Of a DNA stretch of 64,000 bases, positions 44,087 through 52,210 are shown piece by piece (positions within the stretch are counted from its first letter, which is position 1; every line of letters begins with the position of its first letter). The notes beneath the pieces were generated by a model. The model searched no databases. It was not told the DNA's origin and saw only the letters and a program-made list of their open reading frames with translations. Position numbers and translations under genes: made by a program. Location of the stretch: assembly GCF_901827205.1 (NCBI RefSeq), contig NZ_LR594675.1, forward strand, positions 4,588,001-4,652,000. The letters are read 5' to 3'. The stretch comes from Variovorax sp. PBS-H4. Its GTDB lineage: Bacteria > Pseudomonadota > Gammaproteobacteria > Burkholderiales > Burkholderiaceae_C.

Positions 44087-44386
44087 TCAGTCCTCCTTGA
44101 CGTTGAGGATGAATTCGTCCTCGAGCTCTCGCCCGCCTTCCGTCGTCGCGAAAACGGTGATCTTGTAGCTGTGCTTGTCGGTGCCACCCGAGAGCCACAC
44201 CTTGGACGCCAGATCCGTGAAGGTCACGGAGCCCTTGGTGAGCGCGGTGTCGGTGGGGTCGGTGATGCACACCACCGATGCGCTGGCGGATACCACCTTG
44301 TCGCCCACGGGCATGTCGCCCGCGTAGTCGATGTCGTAGTCCCAGGTTTCGCGCGGCTGCTTGCGCTGCTTTCCGAGAATTGCCAT
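44087..44386 (-). CDS. Small structural protein (Ig-like, fibre-tail adaptor type)
   Basis: A 99-residue protein, MAILGKQRKQPRETWDYDID and then a beta-sandwich-like pattern (VVSASASVVCITDPTDTAL, HSYKITVFATTEGGRELEDE). Its shape and position, 2 bp before the hub gene, fit the small phage fibre-tail adaptor or stopper-like proteins. No catalytic motif. Confidence 0.6.
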   Translation of the reverse strand: MAILGKQRKQPRETWDYDIDYAGDMPVGDKVVSASASVVCITDPTDTALTKGSVTFTDLASKVWLSGGTDKHSYKITVFATTEGGRELEDEFILNVKED

Positions 44387-44397
44387 GTGCTCTCTCC

Positions 44398-45717
44398 TTA
44401 TCCGGTGCGGCGCATGAGGCGCAAGCCGGCCGGTCGGTTCATCGTTCGGTTGGTGGTCGGGCGCCGCATGATTCGCAGCAGCGCGGCCGGGGTGAGCGCG
44501 CCGCCACCGCCAGGGAGCTCAACGGTCGCGCCCTCGGCCTCGAAGAGCAGCTCGAGCACTGCCGTGGCAACCCCGGACAGCACCCAAGTGCCGAGCGCGT
44601 TGGCATCGGCGGCAGCCTCAACAGCGAATGCAGCCGACACGATGGCGCTGCCGAGCCCCCCGAGGTCCGCCGCCGCACTGATGCCGGCCACGCCCGAGGC
44701 CACGGCGCCGCCGGCGAAGAGCACGTCAGCGGCTGCATCGGCCTCGAAGACGGCCTCCGAGCTCGCGATGGCGTTTGACTCGAAGGAGGCCTGCAGGTCG
44801 CCTGTCGCGGCCCACACTGCGGACTTGATTGAGCCGCCCAGGAAGGCGTCCGACGATTCACCGCTCACCGCGGCGATCGCGCTGGCAACGGCGGTGGCGA
44901 CGAATGCCTGGTCCAGGGCACCCGATGCCGCGAGCTCGCCGCCCAGCACCTTCGAGGCCAGGCCGGCCAGTTGGCCGTCGGCGCTGACTGCCCCGTCGCC
45001 GCCCAAGATCTTTGCGCCCTCGAGTACCTCGCTCACGGCCGCACTGATAGCAGCGTCCGCTTCGACAATCGAGCCGCCAACAGCGGACTTGATGACGATG
45101 ATGAGCAGGCCCGTTTGCATCCCGGGGTTGGTGCGCTCGAAGGACGCCGTAACAGTCGTAGTGGCCGACGTGTTGCGCGCCGCCACCGCCAGGGGCCACC
45201 AGTTGTTGGTGTCCATCTCCTGCCCCACTATGGTGAAGGGGGAGCCAACAGTGGCGTTGGTGCTGCCGCTCGCGTTGTGCGTGAACGCGGCGATCACGAG
45301 GTTGTCGGCCTGGGCGAGGCTACTGCCCGCCGTGCTGATGGTGTACGGCGTGGCGTCGTCGCCGCCCTGGGCGTAGGAGGTGCTGTCGTTTGCGCCGCTG
45401 GTCAGCGCCCCCGAGATCTCGAGCAGCATCATCACCGGGTAGCCAGCGCTGACCTTGACGCCAGAGGCCGTGTGGCCGGTGCCGCCAGTGCCGTTCACGC
45501 ACAGCCACGCGCGCAGGTTGTTGCCCGCGTTGTTGTTGCCGGAGCCGAGGGCAACGTAGGTGTTGCTCTTGTTGTCCGTCGGGGTGGACATGTCCGACGT
45601 GTCGGACGAAATGATGAGGAACGAGCGGCCGCTCCCCGCCGTGTTCATCGCGGCGGTGGTGACGGTTGTGCTGTTTGCTGCCCTCCCGAAGGCAAACTGA
45701 GCAACGGCCGCGGCCAT
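44398..45717 (-). CDS. Structural protein with long Ala-rich C-terminal region
   Basis: A 439-residue protein. The first 210 residues look like a beta-rich phage surface domain (LIISSDTSDMSTPTDNKSNT, YVALGSGNNNAGNN). The next 190 are Ala/Gly/Val/Ser-rich with many short similar segments (VASAIAAVSGESSDAFLGG; AVASGVAGISAAADLGG), and it ends in basic RRPTTNRTMNRPAGLRLMRR. Probably a virion appendage or fibre-like protein; no family recognised. Confidence 0.55.
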   Translation of the reverse strand: MAAAVAQFAFGRAANSTTVTTAAMNTAGSGRSFLIISSDTSDMSTPTDNKSNTYVALGSGNNNAGNNLRAWLCVNGTGGTGHTASGVKVSAGYPVMMLLEISGALTSGANDSTSYAQGGDDATPYTISTAGSSLAQADNLVIAAFTHNASGSTNATVGSPFTIVGQEMDTNNWWPLAVAARNTSATTTVTASFERTNPGMQTGLLIIVIKSAVGGSIVEADAAISAAVSEVLEGAKILGGDGAVSADGQLAGLASKVLGGELAASGALDQAFVATAVASAIAAVSGESSDAFLGGSIKSAVWAATGDLQASFESNAIASSEAVFEADAAADVLFAGGAVASGVAGISAAADLGGLGSAIVSAAFAVEAAADANALGTWVLSGVATAVLELLFEAEGATVELPGGGGALTPAALLRIMRRPTTNRTMNRPAGLRLMRRTG

Positions 45718-45727
45718 GGACCCTGCC

Positions 45728-46165
45728 TTACGAGGTCACGACCGTGATAACGCTGGTCGACTTCACGCGAGGCGTGACGCCGTTCGCGACAACGATGTTC
45801 GGCGTGAGCGTGCCGCGCAGCAGGATCTTGGTCGCGCCGCTCGAGGCGATGCCGACCGACACGTGGGTGACGGTGCCGCCCGTGCCCGCGGTCATTTCGC
45901 CGAAGTCGATGTTTGCGGCCGGGCTCGCGGTGTTGTTGGTCACGGTCCAACCGACGGCCGTGCGCACGATCGCCACGCGCGCGTAGCCCGTGTAGCTGAT
46001 TTCGTTGGTGCTCTGCGTGCCGGAGGCGCCCGGGTCGGCCGTGTGCAGCGCCATATACAGCGAGGTCAGCGGCGAAGTCACCGCGTTGTCGGCGAGGTTG
46101 GCGATGGCCGTGGCCTGAAGGATGAGCTTCAGGAGGTCATTCGCGAAGGTGGTGTTGAAGGACAT
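45728..46165 (-). CDS. Gp80-like phage tail fibre protein
   Basis: A 145-residue protein with the characteristic sequence of the Gp80-like small fibre family: FANDLLKLILQATAIANLAD, SPLTSLYMALHTADPGASGT, SYTGYARVAIVRTAVGWTVT and a closing VVANGVTPRVKSTSVITV. Beta-rich, virion-associated. Co-oriented with the adaptor genes around it. Confidence 0.8.
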   Translation of the reverse strand: MSFNTTFANDLLKLILQATAIANLADNAVTSPLTSLYMALHTADPGASGTQSTNEISYTGYARVAIVRTAVGWTVTNNTASPAANIDFGEMTAGTGGTVTHVSVGIASSGATKILLRGTLTPNIVVANGVTPRVKSTSVITVVTS

Positions 46166-46186
46166 GGGAGGCTCCCGTGGTGGTGG

Positions 46187-46750
46187 TCAGAAAAGGTGCG
46201 CACGCGCGCGCGGGCGGATGGCGGCGCTGCCGCGCCACAGGTCCGTCTTGATGCGAGCCATGCGGTGCTCGAAGTCACCGCGCTTCGTCTGATCGCCGCT
46301 GAGCTCGGCCACCGCGCCGAGCGCGATGGTTTTGACGTAGCGCGCAAAGAGCACGTCGTCGATGCCGGTGGCGCCTTCGCCAGGCGTCACAGCGCAGCGG
46401 ATGACCAGCGGCAGCCCTGCGCCCACGGCCTCGGAGAAGGCAATGGAACGCCCGTCGGGCGTGTAGACGTAGCGGCCGCTGCCGGCTCGTTCGCCGGGGC
46501 GCCACACGGGATAGGCCTCGCCGTTGAGCGTGGCGCTCTCGAGCCGCACAAGCTCGGTCGCCTGCTCCAGCTCGAGGTCATAGGTCAGCACGCCCTCCTG
46601 CGTGTTCGTCGGCTCGAGCTCCACCACCCATGCGCGCGTCTCGCGGCAGAACTCTTGCGCGGCGCGCAGTACTGCGTGCTCGGCGAGCGGCTCGGCGGTA
46701 CCCGGGACGTGGATGCGCACGTCGCGCAGGAAGTTGCTCCAGGCCTTCAT
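46187..46750 (-). CDS. Head-tail adaptor/tail tube-like protein
   Basis: A 187-residue protein starting MKAWSNFLRDVRIHVPGTAE and containing AEHAVLRAAQEFCRETRAWV, a pattern typical of phage adaptor or tubular proteins that sit below the portal. It starts by ATGA overlap with the preceding adaptor gene. No enzymatic motif. Confidence 0.65.
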   Translation of the reverse strand: MKAWSNFLRDVRIHVPGTAEPLAEHAVLRAAQEFCRETRAWVVELEPTNTQEGVLTYDLELEQATELVRLESATLNGEAYPVWRPGERAGSGRYVYTPDGRSIAFSEAVGAGLPLVIRCAVTPGEGATGIDDVLFARYVKTIALGAVAELSGDQTKRGDFEHRMARIKTDLWRGSAAIRPRARAHLF

Positions 46751-47373
46751 TTGCGTGCGGGCCGCGTGGCCTGGTCAGATTGCGACTTGCCGGTGAGGGC
46801 CTGGAGGAACGTGGCGATCGCGTTGGCCGCGCGCTGGGCGTCCGGGTTCGCATCGCCGTCCTTGCTCCATGCGCGGTAGCACACGAAGTCGATGAGTGCG
46901 CCCTCGAAGAGCTCGGCGCTGACCAGATCCACGTCGGCATCGAGCGATGCGCAGTCGGTGGGCAGCACGGATTGCAGAAGGCGCACCTTCATGCCGGCCG
47001 TCGCGGGCGGGTAGACCTCGAAGGCCTTGGGCGCGTTGGCGTCGAACGTGTAGTGCTTGATCGCGGCGCCAGGACGCGCGCTGTACCAGTCCGGGTCGAA
47101 CTCGTTGAGTTGGTCGCGCGACACGAGAGTGATGGCGCGCCCGCCCACATTGCGGATCACGTCCAGCACGCGCACGCCGCTGGCGCCGATGGTCTGCTCC
47201 ACGCCCGCGATCAGCGTGTGATCGATGGTCGTGGACTTGGCATCGGGCCGCACGGCCACGAGTTGAAGCTGGCCTCCGTTCAGCCAGCCCAGCAGCTCGG
47301 CGTCCGTCCACCGCACCTTGTCGGGGTCGTTCAGCAGGACGCGAGCCTGGGTGATGACGCGGGAGGCCTTCAT
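46747..47373 (-). CDS. Phage adaptor protein (DUF6682-like)
   Basis: A 208-residue protein, ASRVITQARVLLNDPDKVRW followed by TDAELLGWLNGGQLQLVAVR, the start typical of podovirus adaptors that connect portal to tail (gp4/tubular A-like). The middle is beta-rich (VRVLDVIRNVGGRAITLVSR). It overlaps the next gene and follows the SAP-like gene by 4 bp. Confidence 0.72.
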   Translation of the reverse strand: MKASRVITQARVLLNDPDKVRWTDAELLGWLNGGQLQLVAVRPDAKSTTIDHTLIAGVEQTIGASGVRVLDVIRNVGGRAITLVSRDQLNEFDPDWYSARPGAAIKHYTFDANAPKAFEVYPPATAGMKVRLLQSVLPTDCASLDADVDLVSAELFEGALIDFVCYRAWSKDGDANPDAQRAANAIATFLQALTGKSQSDQATRPARK

Positions 47374-47377
47374 CGCA

Positions 47378-48121
47378 TCAGACTCCGGTCAGGGCCTTCG
47401 CCAGCAGCAGGCGCAGCTCGCCCACCTTGACGCTGTTGCCCTTGGGGAGCTCGATGCCGTTGGCCGTGGCGAACTCGCGCACCTTGGTCGCGCTCATGGC
47501 GCCGATGTCGAGCGTTTCGCCCTTGTCGTTGGCGATGAGCAGCGGGTTGGCTTCGACCACTGGTGCCGGCGCGGGCGCAGCAGCAGCAGCAGGAGCAGGA
47601 GCAGGAGCGGGTGCAGCCGCTGCCTCGAGCTTGGACTTGGCTTCCTCGGCTGCCAGGATGAGCTTGGTCACTTCGCCCTCAATCAGGGCTTCGCGGTCGT
47701 CCTCGTCGTTGAGGTTCCACTCTTCGCGGTTCATGCCGCTGCGCGCGAACGCCAGATCCACGACCTGGGCCTGCGTGTACGTTGCGCCGAGCACGTCGAA
47801 GGTGGCCGGAAGCTCGTCCGAGCCGATCAGCACCTCATCGAAAACCTTGTCCTTGTCCTCGTCGTCATCGCTTCCGCCAGGCGGGGATGCGGGAGCCGGC
47901 GCTGCGACTGGGGCAGCCACGATGGCAACGGGGGCCGGTGCGGGCACGCCGTCGCCGGTGTATTCGCAGTAGGCCTCGGGGATCGAGAGCAGGCGCTCGG
48001 TGGCGCGCTCGTCGTCGACCTGCGCGACCACGTGGCCGGCAGAGTTGGGCGCGAACGCGAGCGCCAGCCCGAAGAGGCTGACGAGTGCCGATTCAGTGCG
48101 GCGATAGGCGTGGATTTGCAT
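47378..48121 (-). CDS. Structural/assembly protein with C-terminal SAP/HeH-like motif
   Basis: A 247-residue protein: globular N-terminus, two Ala/Pro-rich linkers (about 60-85 and 165-190), an acidic run (GGSDDDEDKDK), and a C-terminal short helix-extended-helix segment (MSATKVREFATANGIELPKG then KVGELRLLLAKAL) like SAP/HeH nucleic-acid-binding motifs. It is the first gene after the strong terminator at 48.15 kb. Possibly a head or adaptor accessory protein. Confidence 0.55.
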   Translation of the reverse strand: MQIHAYRRTESALVSLFGLALAFAPNSAGHVVAQVDDERATERLLSIPEAYCEYTGDGVPAPAPVAIVAAPVAAPAPASPPGGSDDDEDKDKVFDEVLIGSDELPATFDVLGATYTQAQVVDLAFARSGMNREEWNLNDEDDREALIEGEVTKLILAAEEAKSKLEAAAAPAPAPAPAAAAAPAPAPVVEANPLLIANDKGETLDIGAMSATKVREFATANGIELPKGNSVKVGELRLLLAKALTGV

Positions 48122-48150
48122 CTTGCAGTCCTGGGGTTGGAGTTGAGGTC

Positions 48151-48182
48151 AAGAAAAAGGGGGCCACACCTCTGCGGCCCCC
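48151..48182 (-). terminator. Strong rho-independent terminator inside the late gene block
   Basis: On the minus strand GGGGGCC and GGCCCCC pair around a 10-nt loop and are followed by TTTTTCTT. It lies after the capsid and decoration genes and before the adaptor, tail and ejection genes. Confidence 0.85.
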
Positions 48183-48207
48183 TGCACACAAACCGGGGCG
48201 GCGCGGC

Positions 48208-48654
48208 TTATCCGCGCAGATGCAGGACGGCGACGAGCGTCTTGCCCGAACCTGCGTAGGTGGCGGCGCCGGTGGTCACCTTGAGCGCGAGGCGGCGCGC
48301 AACGGACTTGTCGGCGGCGAGGTGGGCAGCGGTGCCGGCGCGCGACACGGAGCCGTTGGCCGTGCGGCCGAAGGTCAGGCCGGCCTCGTAGACCACGCCC
48401 AGGTCGGTGCCGCCTGCGTTTTCGCTACCCAGCGAGAAGGCGGCGGTGGGCGAGCCGTTGCTGTCGAGCTGCGGCGAGAGGATGTCGTAGTCGACCAGAT
48501 CCACGCCGGGCGGCAGGTCGATGAGCTCGAGCAGGTCGTTCGCAGTGATCGCGGCCGGCAGCACGAGGGGGACGGCCACTTGCATGATGGTGGCGTCGAA
48601 GGGTTGCGGAACGATCTTGCGACCGGCCAGCACTTCGGAGAGAACTTTTGCCAT
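48208..48654 (-). CDS. Probable capsid decoration/head protein
   Basis: A 148-residue protein, MAKVLSEVLAGRKIVPQPFD and a beta-rich remainder (TIMQVAVPLVLPAAITANDL; RRLALKVTTGAATYAGSGKT). It directly follows the major capsid gene and precedes the terminator, the usual place for a decoration or head-stabilising protein in N4-gp56 type capsids. Family not firmly recognised. Confidence 0.6.
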   Translation of the reverse strand: MAKVLSEVLAGRKIVPQPFDATIMQVAVPLVLPAAITANDLLELIDLPPGVDLVDYDILSPQLDSNGSPTAAFSLGSENAGGTDLGVVYEAGLTFGRTANGSVSRAGTAAHLAADKSVARRLALKVTTGAATYAGSGKTLVAVLHLRG

Positions 48655-48699
48655 TTCGGGCTCCTGAGATTTGGGGGATGAAGGCGTGCAAGCCGATGC

Positions 48700-48725
48700 G
48701 ACACCCCCGCTTGCGCGGGGGCGTC
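48700..48725 (-). other. GCAA-loop hairpin after the capsid gene
   Basis: An 11-bp GC-rich stem (48700-48710 with 48715-48725) with a GCAA tetraloop in RNA lies between the capsid stop and the decoration gene. There is no T-run, so it is more likely an mRNA-stabilising or processing structure than a terminator. Confidence 0.6.
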
Positions 48726-48731
48726 AGGTCA

Positions 48732-49856
48732 TCAGGCGTTGGGGTCGACGTTGGCGGTGTCGATGGCGATCACGCCGAAGTCGCGGACGGTCACACCGTC
48801 CTTGGACTTGTACGTGGCCTTCTTCACACCCATGATCGAGTGCGTGCCGATCGCGACGGAGTTGCCGTGGTCCTTGGTTTCCTCGGTCCAGCGGTACCGG
48901 GTGCCGGTCTCGTTGTCGCCGAAGGCAACCATGGCAGCCTGCGAGCCCAGGAACAGGGCGCGAGCGGCGCTCACGTTGGCGCCTGCGCCGTAATCGCTGA
49001 AACGGATCACGTTGCGGTGCTTGTGCAGCACGACATCGTTGTAAAGGCCCAGGGCGCCCGTGAAGATCGGGTTCTTGTTGCCTTCGGCGGCAGCCGCGGC
49101 CTTCTGGATGTCCAGCCAACCACCGGTGCCTGCGTCCTGGCGCATGCTGTCCGCTTGGTACGTGTGCATCAGGGCGATGTAGTGGTCGCCGCCTTCGATG
49201 GACACCGGGATCATCGAGAGCTCGTCGGAGCCGTCGCCGCCCATCGTCTCGGCCTTCGCCACTGCCTTGTCGATCACGCGCAGCTTGAAGGTGTCACCCA
49301 CGACCAGCGAGGCCTTCGACGTAGCGGCGCCGCCGTACATCTGGTGCATCGCGTCGGGAGCGGTCAACGCATTCACGTTGAAGATGGGGTTGCCGGCGCT
49401 CCACACCATGCCGCCGCCGGTGCCACGCGAGCCCGAGAGGTAGATGAAGTAGAGCTCGTCCTGCAGGCGCTTCCACCAGTCGGTCGAGACGCGCTTGGCA
49501 TCCTGGCGCAGGTTGCGCAGGGTGCGCTTCTTGGTCATGCGCGAGCCGAGGTCGGCACCACCGCGCACCTGGTCGATGCGCAGGCGATCGGTGAAGTACT
49601 TGAGCGCCTGCTCCTTGCCGTCGAGGGTTTCATCGCCCACCAACGGCTCCATGTTCATGGGCATCAGCAGGTCGACGGACACCTCATCGCCAGCGCCTGA
49701 TTCGAGGTCGTCAATGCGCTGGATGGGGAGGCGGGCATCCTTGCCTTCGCCAACGAACTTCTTGGACCAGTAGGACGCTTTGTTGATGGCAACTGCCATC
49801 AGCGAGGCCCACTTTTTGACTGCTTGAGGGTCGTTGACCCCGATCAAGGTACGCAC
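48732..49856 (-). CDS. Major capsid protein (N4-gp56 family)
   Basis: HK97-fold major capsid protein of 374 residues. Family features: KKWASLMAVAINKASYWSKK at the N-terminus, VDLLMPMNMEPLVGDETLDG, DRLRIDQVRGGADLGSRMTK, and KHRNVIRFSDYGAGANVSAA. Start is GTG at 49856, 8 nt after AAGGAG. Preceded by a 208-bp gap and a lipoprotein gene, followed by a probable decoration gene. Confidence 0.88.
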   Translation of the reverse strand: MRTLIGVNDPQAVKKWASLMAVAINKASYWSKKFVGEGKDARLPIQRIDDLESGAGDEVSVDLLMPMNMEPLVGDETLDGKEQALKYFTDRLRIDQVRGGADLGSRMTKKRTLRNLRQDAKRVSTDWWKRLQDELYFIYLSGSRGTGGGMVWSAGNPIFNVNALTAPDAMHQMYGGAATSKASLVVGDTFKLRVIDKAVAKAETMGGDGSDELSMIPVSIEGGDHYIALMHTYQADSMRQDAGTGGWLDIQKAAAAAEGNKNPIFTGALGLYNDVVLHKHRNVIRFSDYGAGANVSAARALFLGSQAAMVAFGDNETGTRYRWTEETKDHGNSVAIGTHSIMGVKKATYKSKDGVTVRDFGVIAIDTANVDPNA

Positions 49857-50064
49857 GTGACACGCTCCTTGCCGACTCTGCGGCGTAGGTAGCGCGTCTT
49901 GCGCATAAACCTGGGACTACCCCCAGTGGCTGGGCCTGCTCCCGACTCAATGCGTCTGCGGGCCCGACATCGAGAAGCCTATAACAGACTTTTCGGAAAG
50001 CAACACCCCTCGATTGGGCGCTGCAACAATTCAGCGGACCATTTTGGTGGCGTCACCAATTTGG
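49857..50064 (-). other. Intergenic region upstream of the capsid gene
   Basis: 208 bp without a gene. It holds the capsid Shine-Dalgarno AAGGAG, a small CTGGG/CCCAG hairpin near 49907-49922, and next to the lipoprotein stop a symmetrical stretch with ACCAAATTGGT and GGTGACGCCACC on the minus strand (about 50045-50066). No promoter matches the consensus well. Confidence 0.4.
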
Positions 50065-50337
50065 TCACACGCAGCGGAATTGAATCTCCGCGGAGGCGTA
50101 GTTGTAGACGATCACATCCTGCGAGGTGGACGTGACGGGACTCAGCTTCTTGCCGCTCTTCGCGCAGAAGGCGTCCGCCTCCTTGAACAGCTCGGCCTTC
50201 ACCTGACCGCCGCTGTACGTGGTCATGCCGCCCAGCTTTGAGCTCATGTAGATCCCGTCGCCGATCGGCACGATGCCGGTGGGGGACGCGCAGCCTGCGA
50301 GCGCCGCCAGGGCGACGAGGGCCAATGTCTTTCGCAT
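50065..50337 (-). CDS. Prophage lipoprotein of unknown function
   Basis: A 90-residue lipoprotein: signal peptide and lipobox MRKTLALVALAALAGCAS, then a small periplasmic or outer-membrane domain with two cysteines (DAFCAKSGKKL and IQFRCV). Not a structural head protein by appearance, although it sits between scaffold and capsid genes. Such prophage lipoproteins often block superinfection. RBS AGGAG is placed just after a long hairpin. Confidence 0.75.
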   Translation of the reverse strand: MRKTLALVALAALAGCASPTGIVPIGDGIYMSSKLGGMTTYSGGQVKAELFKEADAFCAKSGKKLSPVTSTSQDVIVYNYASAEIQFRCV

Positions 50338-50349
50338 GTCTTCTCCTGT

Positions 50350-50408
50350 GAGTGCGCCACCAGAGGCGCCGGCCGGATTATGGCGGCCTCCCTGGTGGCC
50401 GCGCACTC
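50350..50408 (-). other. Long hairpin upstream of the lipoprotein gene
   Basis: GAGTGCGCCACCAG (50350-50363) pairs with CTGGTGG-CC-CGCGCACTC (50392-50408) with a small bulge and an inner GGCC-rich loop. No T-run follows; the lipoprotein Shine-Dalgarno comes directly after it. Could isolate or regulate expression of the lipoprotein. Confidence 0.55.
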
Positions 50409-50616
50409 ACTTTGCGGCGCGCGCGGCCTGGTCGAGCGGGGGCTCGTCGTTGGCCGCGGTGCGCGGCTTGTCGACCACCACATCCTGCGCGAGCTGTAGG
50501 CGCAGGCGGGCGGTCTTGGGTGAGTTGCCATCGAGGCCGAGCACGATGCGCCCGTTGTCGAAGGACAGGCGCTCGCCGATGCGCAAGTTGCGGATGAGGG
50601 TCGACATGCGGCTCAT
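50407..50616 (-). CDS. Small protein, possibly CsrA-like
   Basis: A 69-residue protein. RNLRIGERLSFDNGRIVLGL, then ARLRLQLAQDVVVDKP, recalls the order of CsrA (R-x-GE-L-x-x..., then strand, then V-V-D/H), but the match is weak and the loop is longer. Start ATG 50616 overlaps the scaffold stop. It may instead be a small structural protein. Confidence 0.5.
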   Translation of the reverse strand: MSRMSTLIRNLRIGERLSFDNGRIVLGLDGNSPKTARLRLQLAQDVVVDKPRTAANDEPPLDQAARAAK

Positions 50617-51590
50617 GCGTCGAGATACCGCTCTTGCTGCTGCGGGGTCATCTTCGCGAGCTCGAGCTCGAGGTCTGCGTGCTCGAGCCCATCGAGGTGG
50701 GCGAACTCGCTGGTGATGCGCGCATCGCCGGCCACGGGCACGCCGGCCAGGGTCGGCGGGATCTGCGATCGGTCGGCGGGCGGGCGCGGGCCGGGAGCCT
50801 TCGTCGTGGTCGCCGCGGGGGGCGCCGGGGTGGGCGCGGCTGCCGCGGCCTTGCCGTGGCGGCGCAGCATCAGCGCCTTGGCCTCGTCGAGCGCGCGCTT
50901 GCTGGCCGCGAGGTTGCCGGGCGCGTCGGACAGGCCATCCTCTTCCGCCTCCTGGGCGAACAGGCGAACGGCGCGATCGAACTCCGTCTTGAGCTTCTCG
51001 TCGCCCTTGAGGTCCAGGCCCGAGGTCTTGAGGGACTTCACCGTGTCGCGCAGATCCGCGTTGTAGTCCTTCATCATGCCGTCGCGCTGCAGTTGCATGG
51101 TCGCGCGGTCGGTCGCTTCCAGCACCAGCAGGTTGTCGAGCGAGGCGCGGACCTCGTTCTTCGTCTTCGCGTGCTCTTCCTGGGTGATTTCGCCGTCCAG
51201 CAGCTTCTGCATGGACTCGTCTTCACGCTGATTCAGGGCGGTGCGCTGCTCGGTGAGGTCGGCCGGCGCCACGCGCGCGGGCTGCGCTTCGAGGCCGGTT
51301 TCGTCGTCGCTCGGGTCGGCGGCAGCGGGCGGGTCGCCCTCCTTCGGCGCGGCCGGTGCGGCAGCAGGCGCAGCAGCAGCGGCGGCGGCGGCGGCAGCTT
51401 CGGCCTCGGGGTCTTCGTCGCCGTCGCCGGGCACTTCGGGAGCGGCCTTCGCCGGCGCCGCGTCGTCACGTGCGGCGGGCTGGCCCAGCTCGCGTGCGAT
51501 GTCGCCGTCTTCGTCGTCCTCTTCGGCGGCGATCAGGGTTTCACGTTCAACGGCGCTCAGGCCGCGCAGGTCTTCTTCGGAGATTGCCAT
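50613..51590 (-). CDS. Capsid scaffolding protein
   Basis: A 325-residue, strongly acidic and helical protein. N-terminal acidic and Ala-rich region (GDGDEDPEAEAAAAAAAAAA), a central helical part (NQREDESMQKLLDGEITQEE; LFAQEAEEDGLSDAPGNLAA), a Pro-rich linker and a C-terminal segment (AHLDGLEHADLELELAKMTP). Composition and position shortly upstream of the capsid gene are typical for a podovirus scaffold. Confidence 0.72.
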   Translation of the reverse strand: MAISEEDLRGLSAVERETLIAAEEDDEDGDIARELGQPAARDDAAPAKAAPEVPGDGDEDPEAEAAAAAAAAAAPAAAPAAPKEGDPPAAADPSDDETGLEAQPARVAPADLTEQRTALNQREDESMQKLLDGEITQEEHAKTKNEVRASLDNLLVLEATDRATMQLQRDGMMKDYNADLRDTVKSLKTSGLDLKGDEKLKTEFDRAVRLFAQEAEEDGLSDAPGNLAASKRALDEAKALMLRRHGKAAAAAPTPAPPAATTTKAPGPRPPADRSQIPPTLAGVPVAGDARITSEFAHLDGLEHADLELELAKMTPQQQERYLDA

Positions 51591-51599
51591 GGTTGGCTC

Positions 51600-52010
51600 C
51601 TATGGTGATTCAGGGGAAAGGGAATGGGCACAAGCCCAGAAGTAGCGGGAGGCTGCCAACACATCGGCGCGCGTGCTGGCGACATCGATGCGCAGGTCTT
51701 CGCAGGCGCCTTCGAGCCGGGCGGTCGCCTCGGCCAGCGCCACGCGGTCGGCCGGGCCGTTGTCGACGGGCAGCACCACGTCGAGGTGCGCCTGCACCAG
51801 CTTGCGGAGGTTGGACAGGGCATCCCTGGCCGTCTCCCGTCGCATGCGCAGGCTCTCGCTCGGCAGCCAGCGGCCCACGTCCGTCTCGGCGAAGTGGCGG
51901 AACAGCGGGCCATTCGGCGCCTGATAGGCCAGCGCAACACCGAACACGCGGCCGTAGTCGCGCGTTGACTCGTGCACCTTGCAGTCGCCGATGTTGGGCA
52001 CGCGGATCAT
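51600..52010 (-). CDS. Conserved phage protein of unknown function
   Basis: A 136-residue soluble protein, MIRVPNIGDCKVHESTRDYG, with a helical middle (ALSNLRKLVQAHLDVVLPVD; VALAEATARLEGACEDLRID). No domain recognised. Overlaps the previous gene by 4 nt and lies 9 bp before the scaffold gene. Confidence 0.6.
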   Translation of the reverse strand: MIRVPNIGDCKVHESTRDYGRVFGVALAYQAPNGPLFRHFAETDVGRWLPSESLRMRRETARDALSNLRKLVQAHLDVVLPVDNGPADRVALAEATARLEGACEDLRIDVASTRADVLAASRYFWACAHSLSPESP

Positions 52011-52210
52011 GGCTTGGGCCCTCCACGTAGCCAGCGATTGAAGGCCAAGCCGAGGCGGGCCCGCACGCTGACATTCGGGCCTGCGTAGCCCGTGCGCAGA
52101 TCCGCGCGGCGCGCCTGGCGGAACACGGCGGCGGACCAGCGGTGGGTCGAATGCGGCTCAACGAAGCCGTAGGCGATCGCCACGCCCAGGGCGATGGGAT
52201 TCGGCCTCAT
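52007..52210 (-). CDS. Small basic phage protein
   Basis: A 67-residue basic protein, MRPNPIALGVAIAYGFVEPH and an Arg-rich second half (VSVRARLGLAFNRWLRGGPK). A short hydrophobic N-terminus is present. Function unknown. Chained by 4-nt overlaps to both neighbours, which supports translation. Confidence 0.6.
   Translation of the reverse strand: MRPNPIALGVAIAYGFVEPHSTHRWSAAVFRQARRADLRTGYAGPNVSVRARLGLAFNRWLRGGPKP

Noticed and set aside
42411..44270. Longer start for the tail hub gene (44270)
   Set aside because: The extra 62 residues overlap the small Ig-like gene in another frame and do not look like protein; ATG 44084 is clean.
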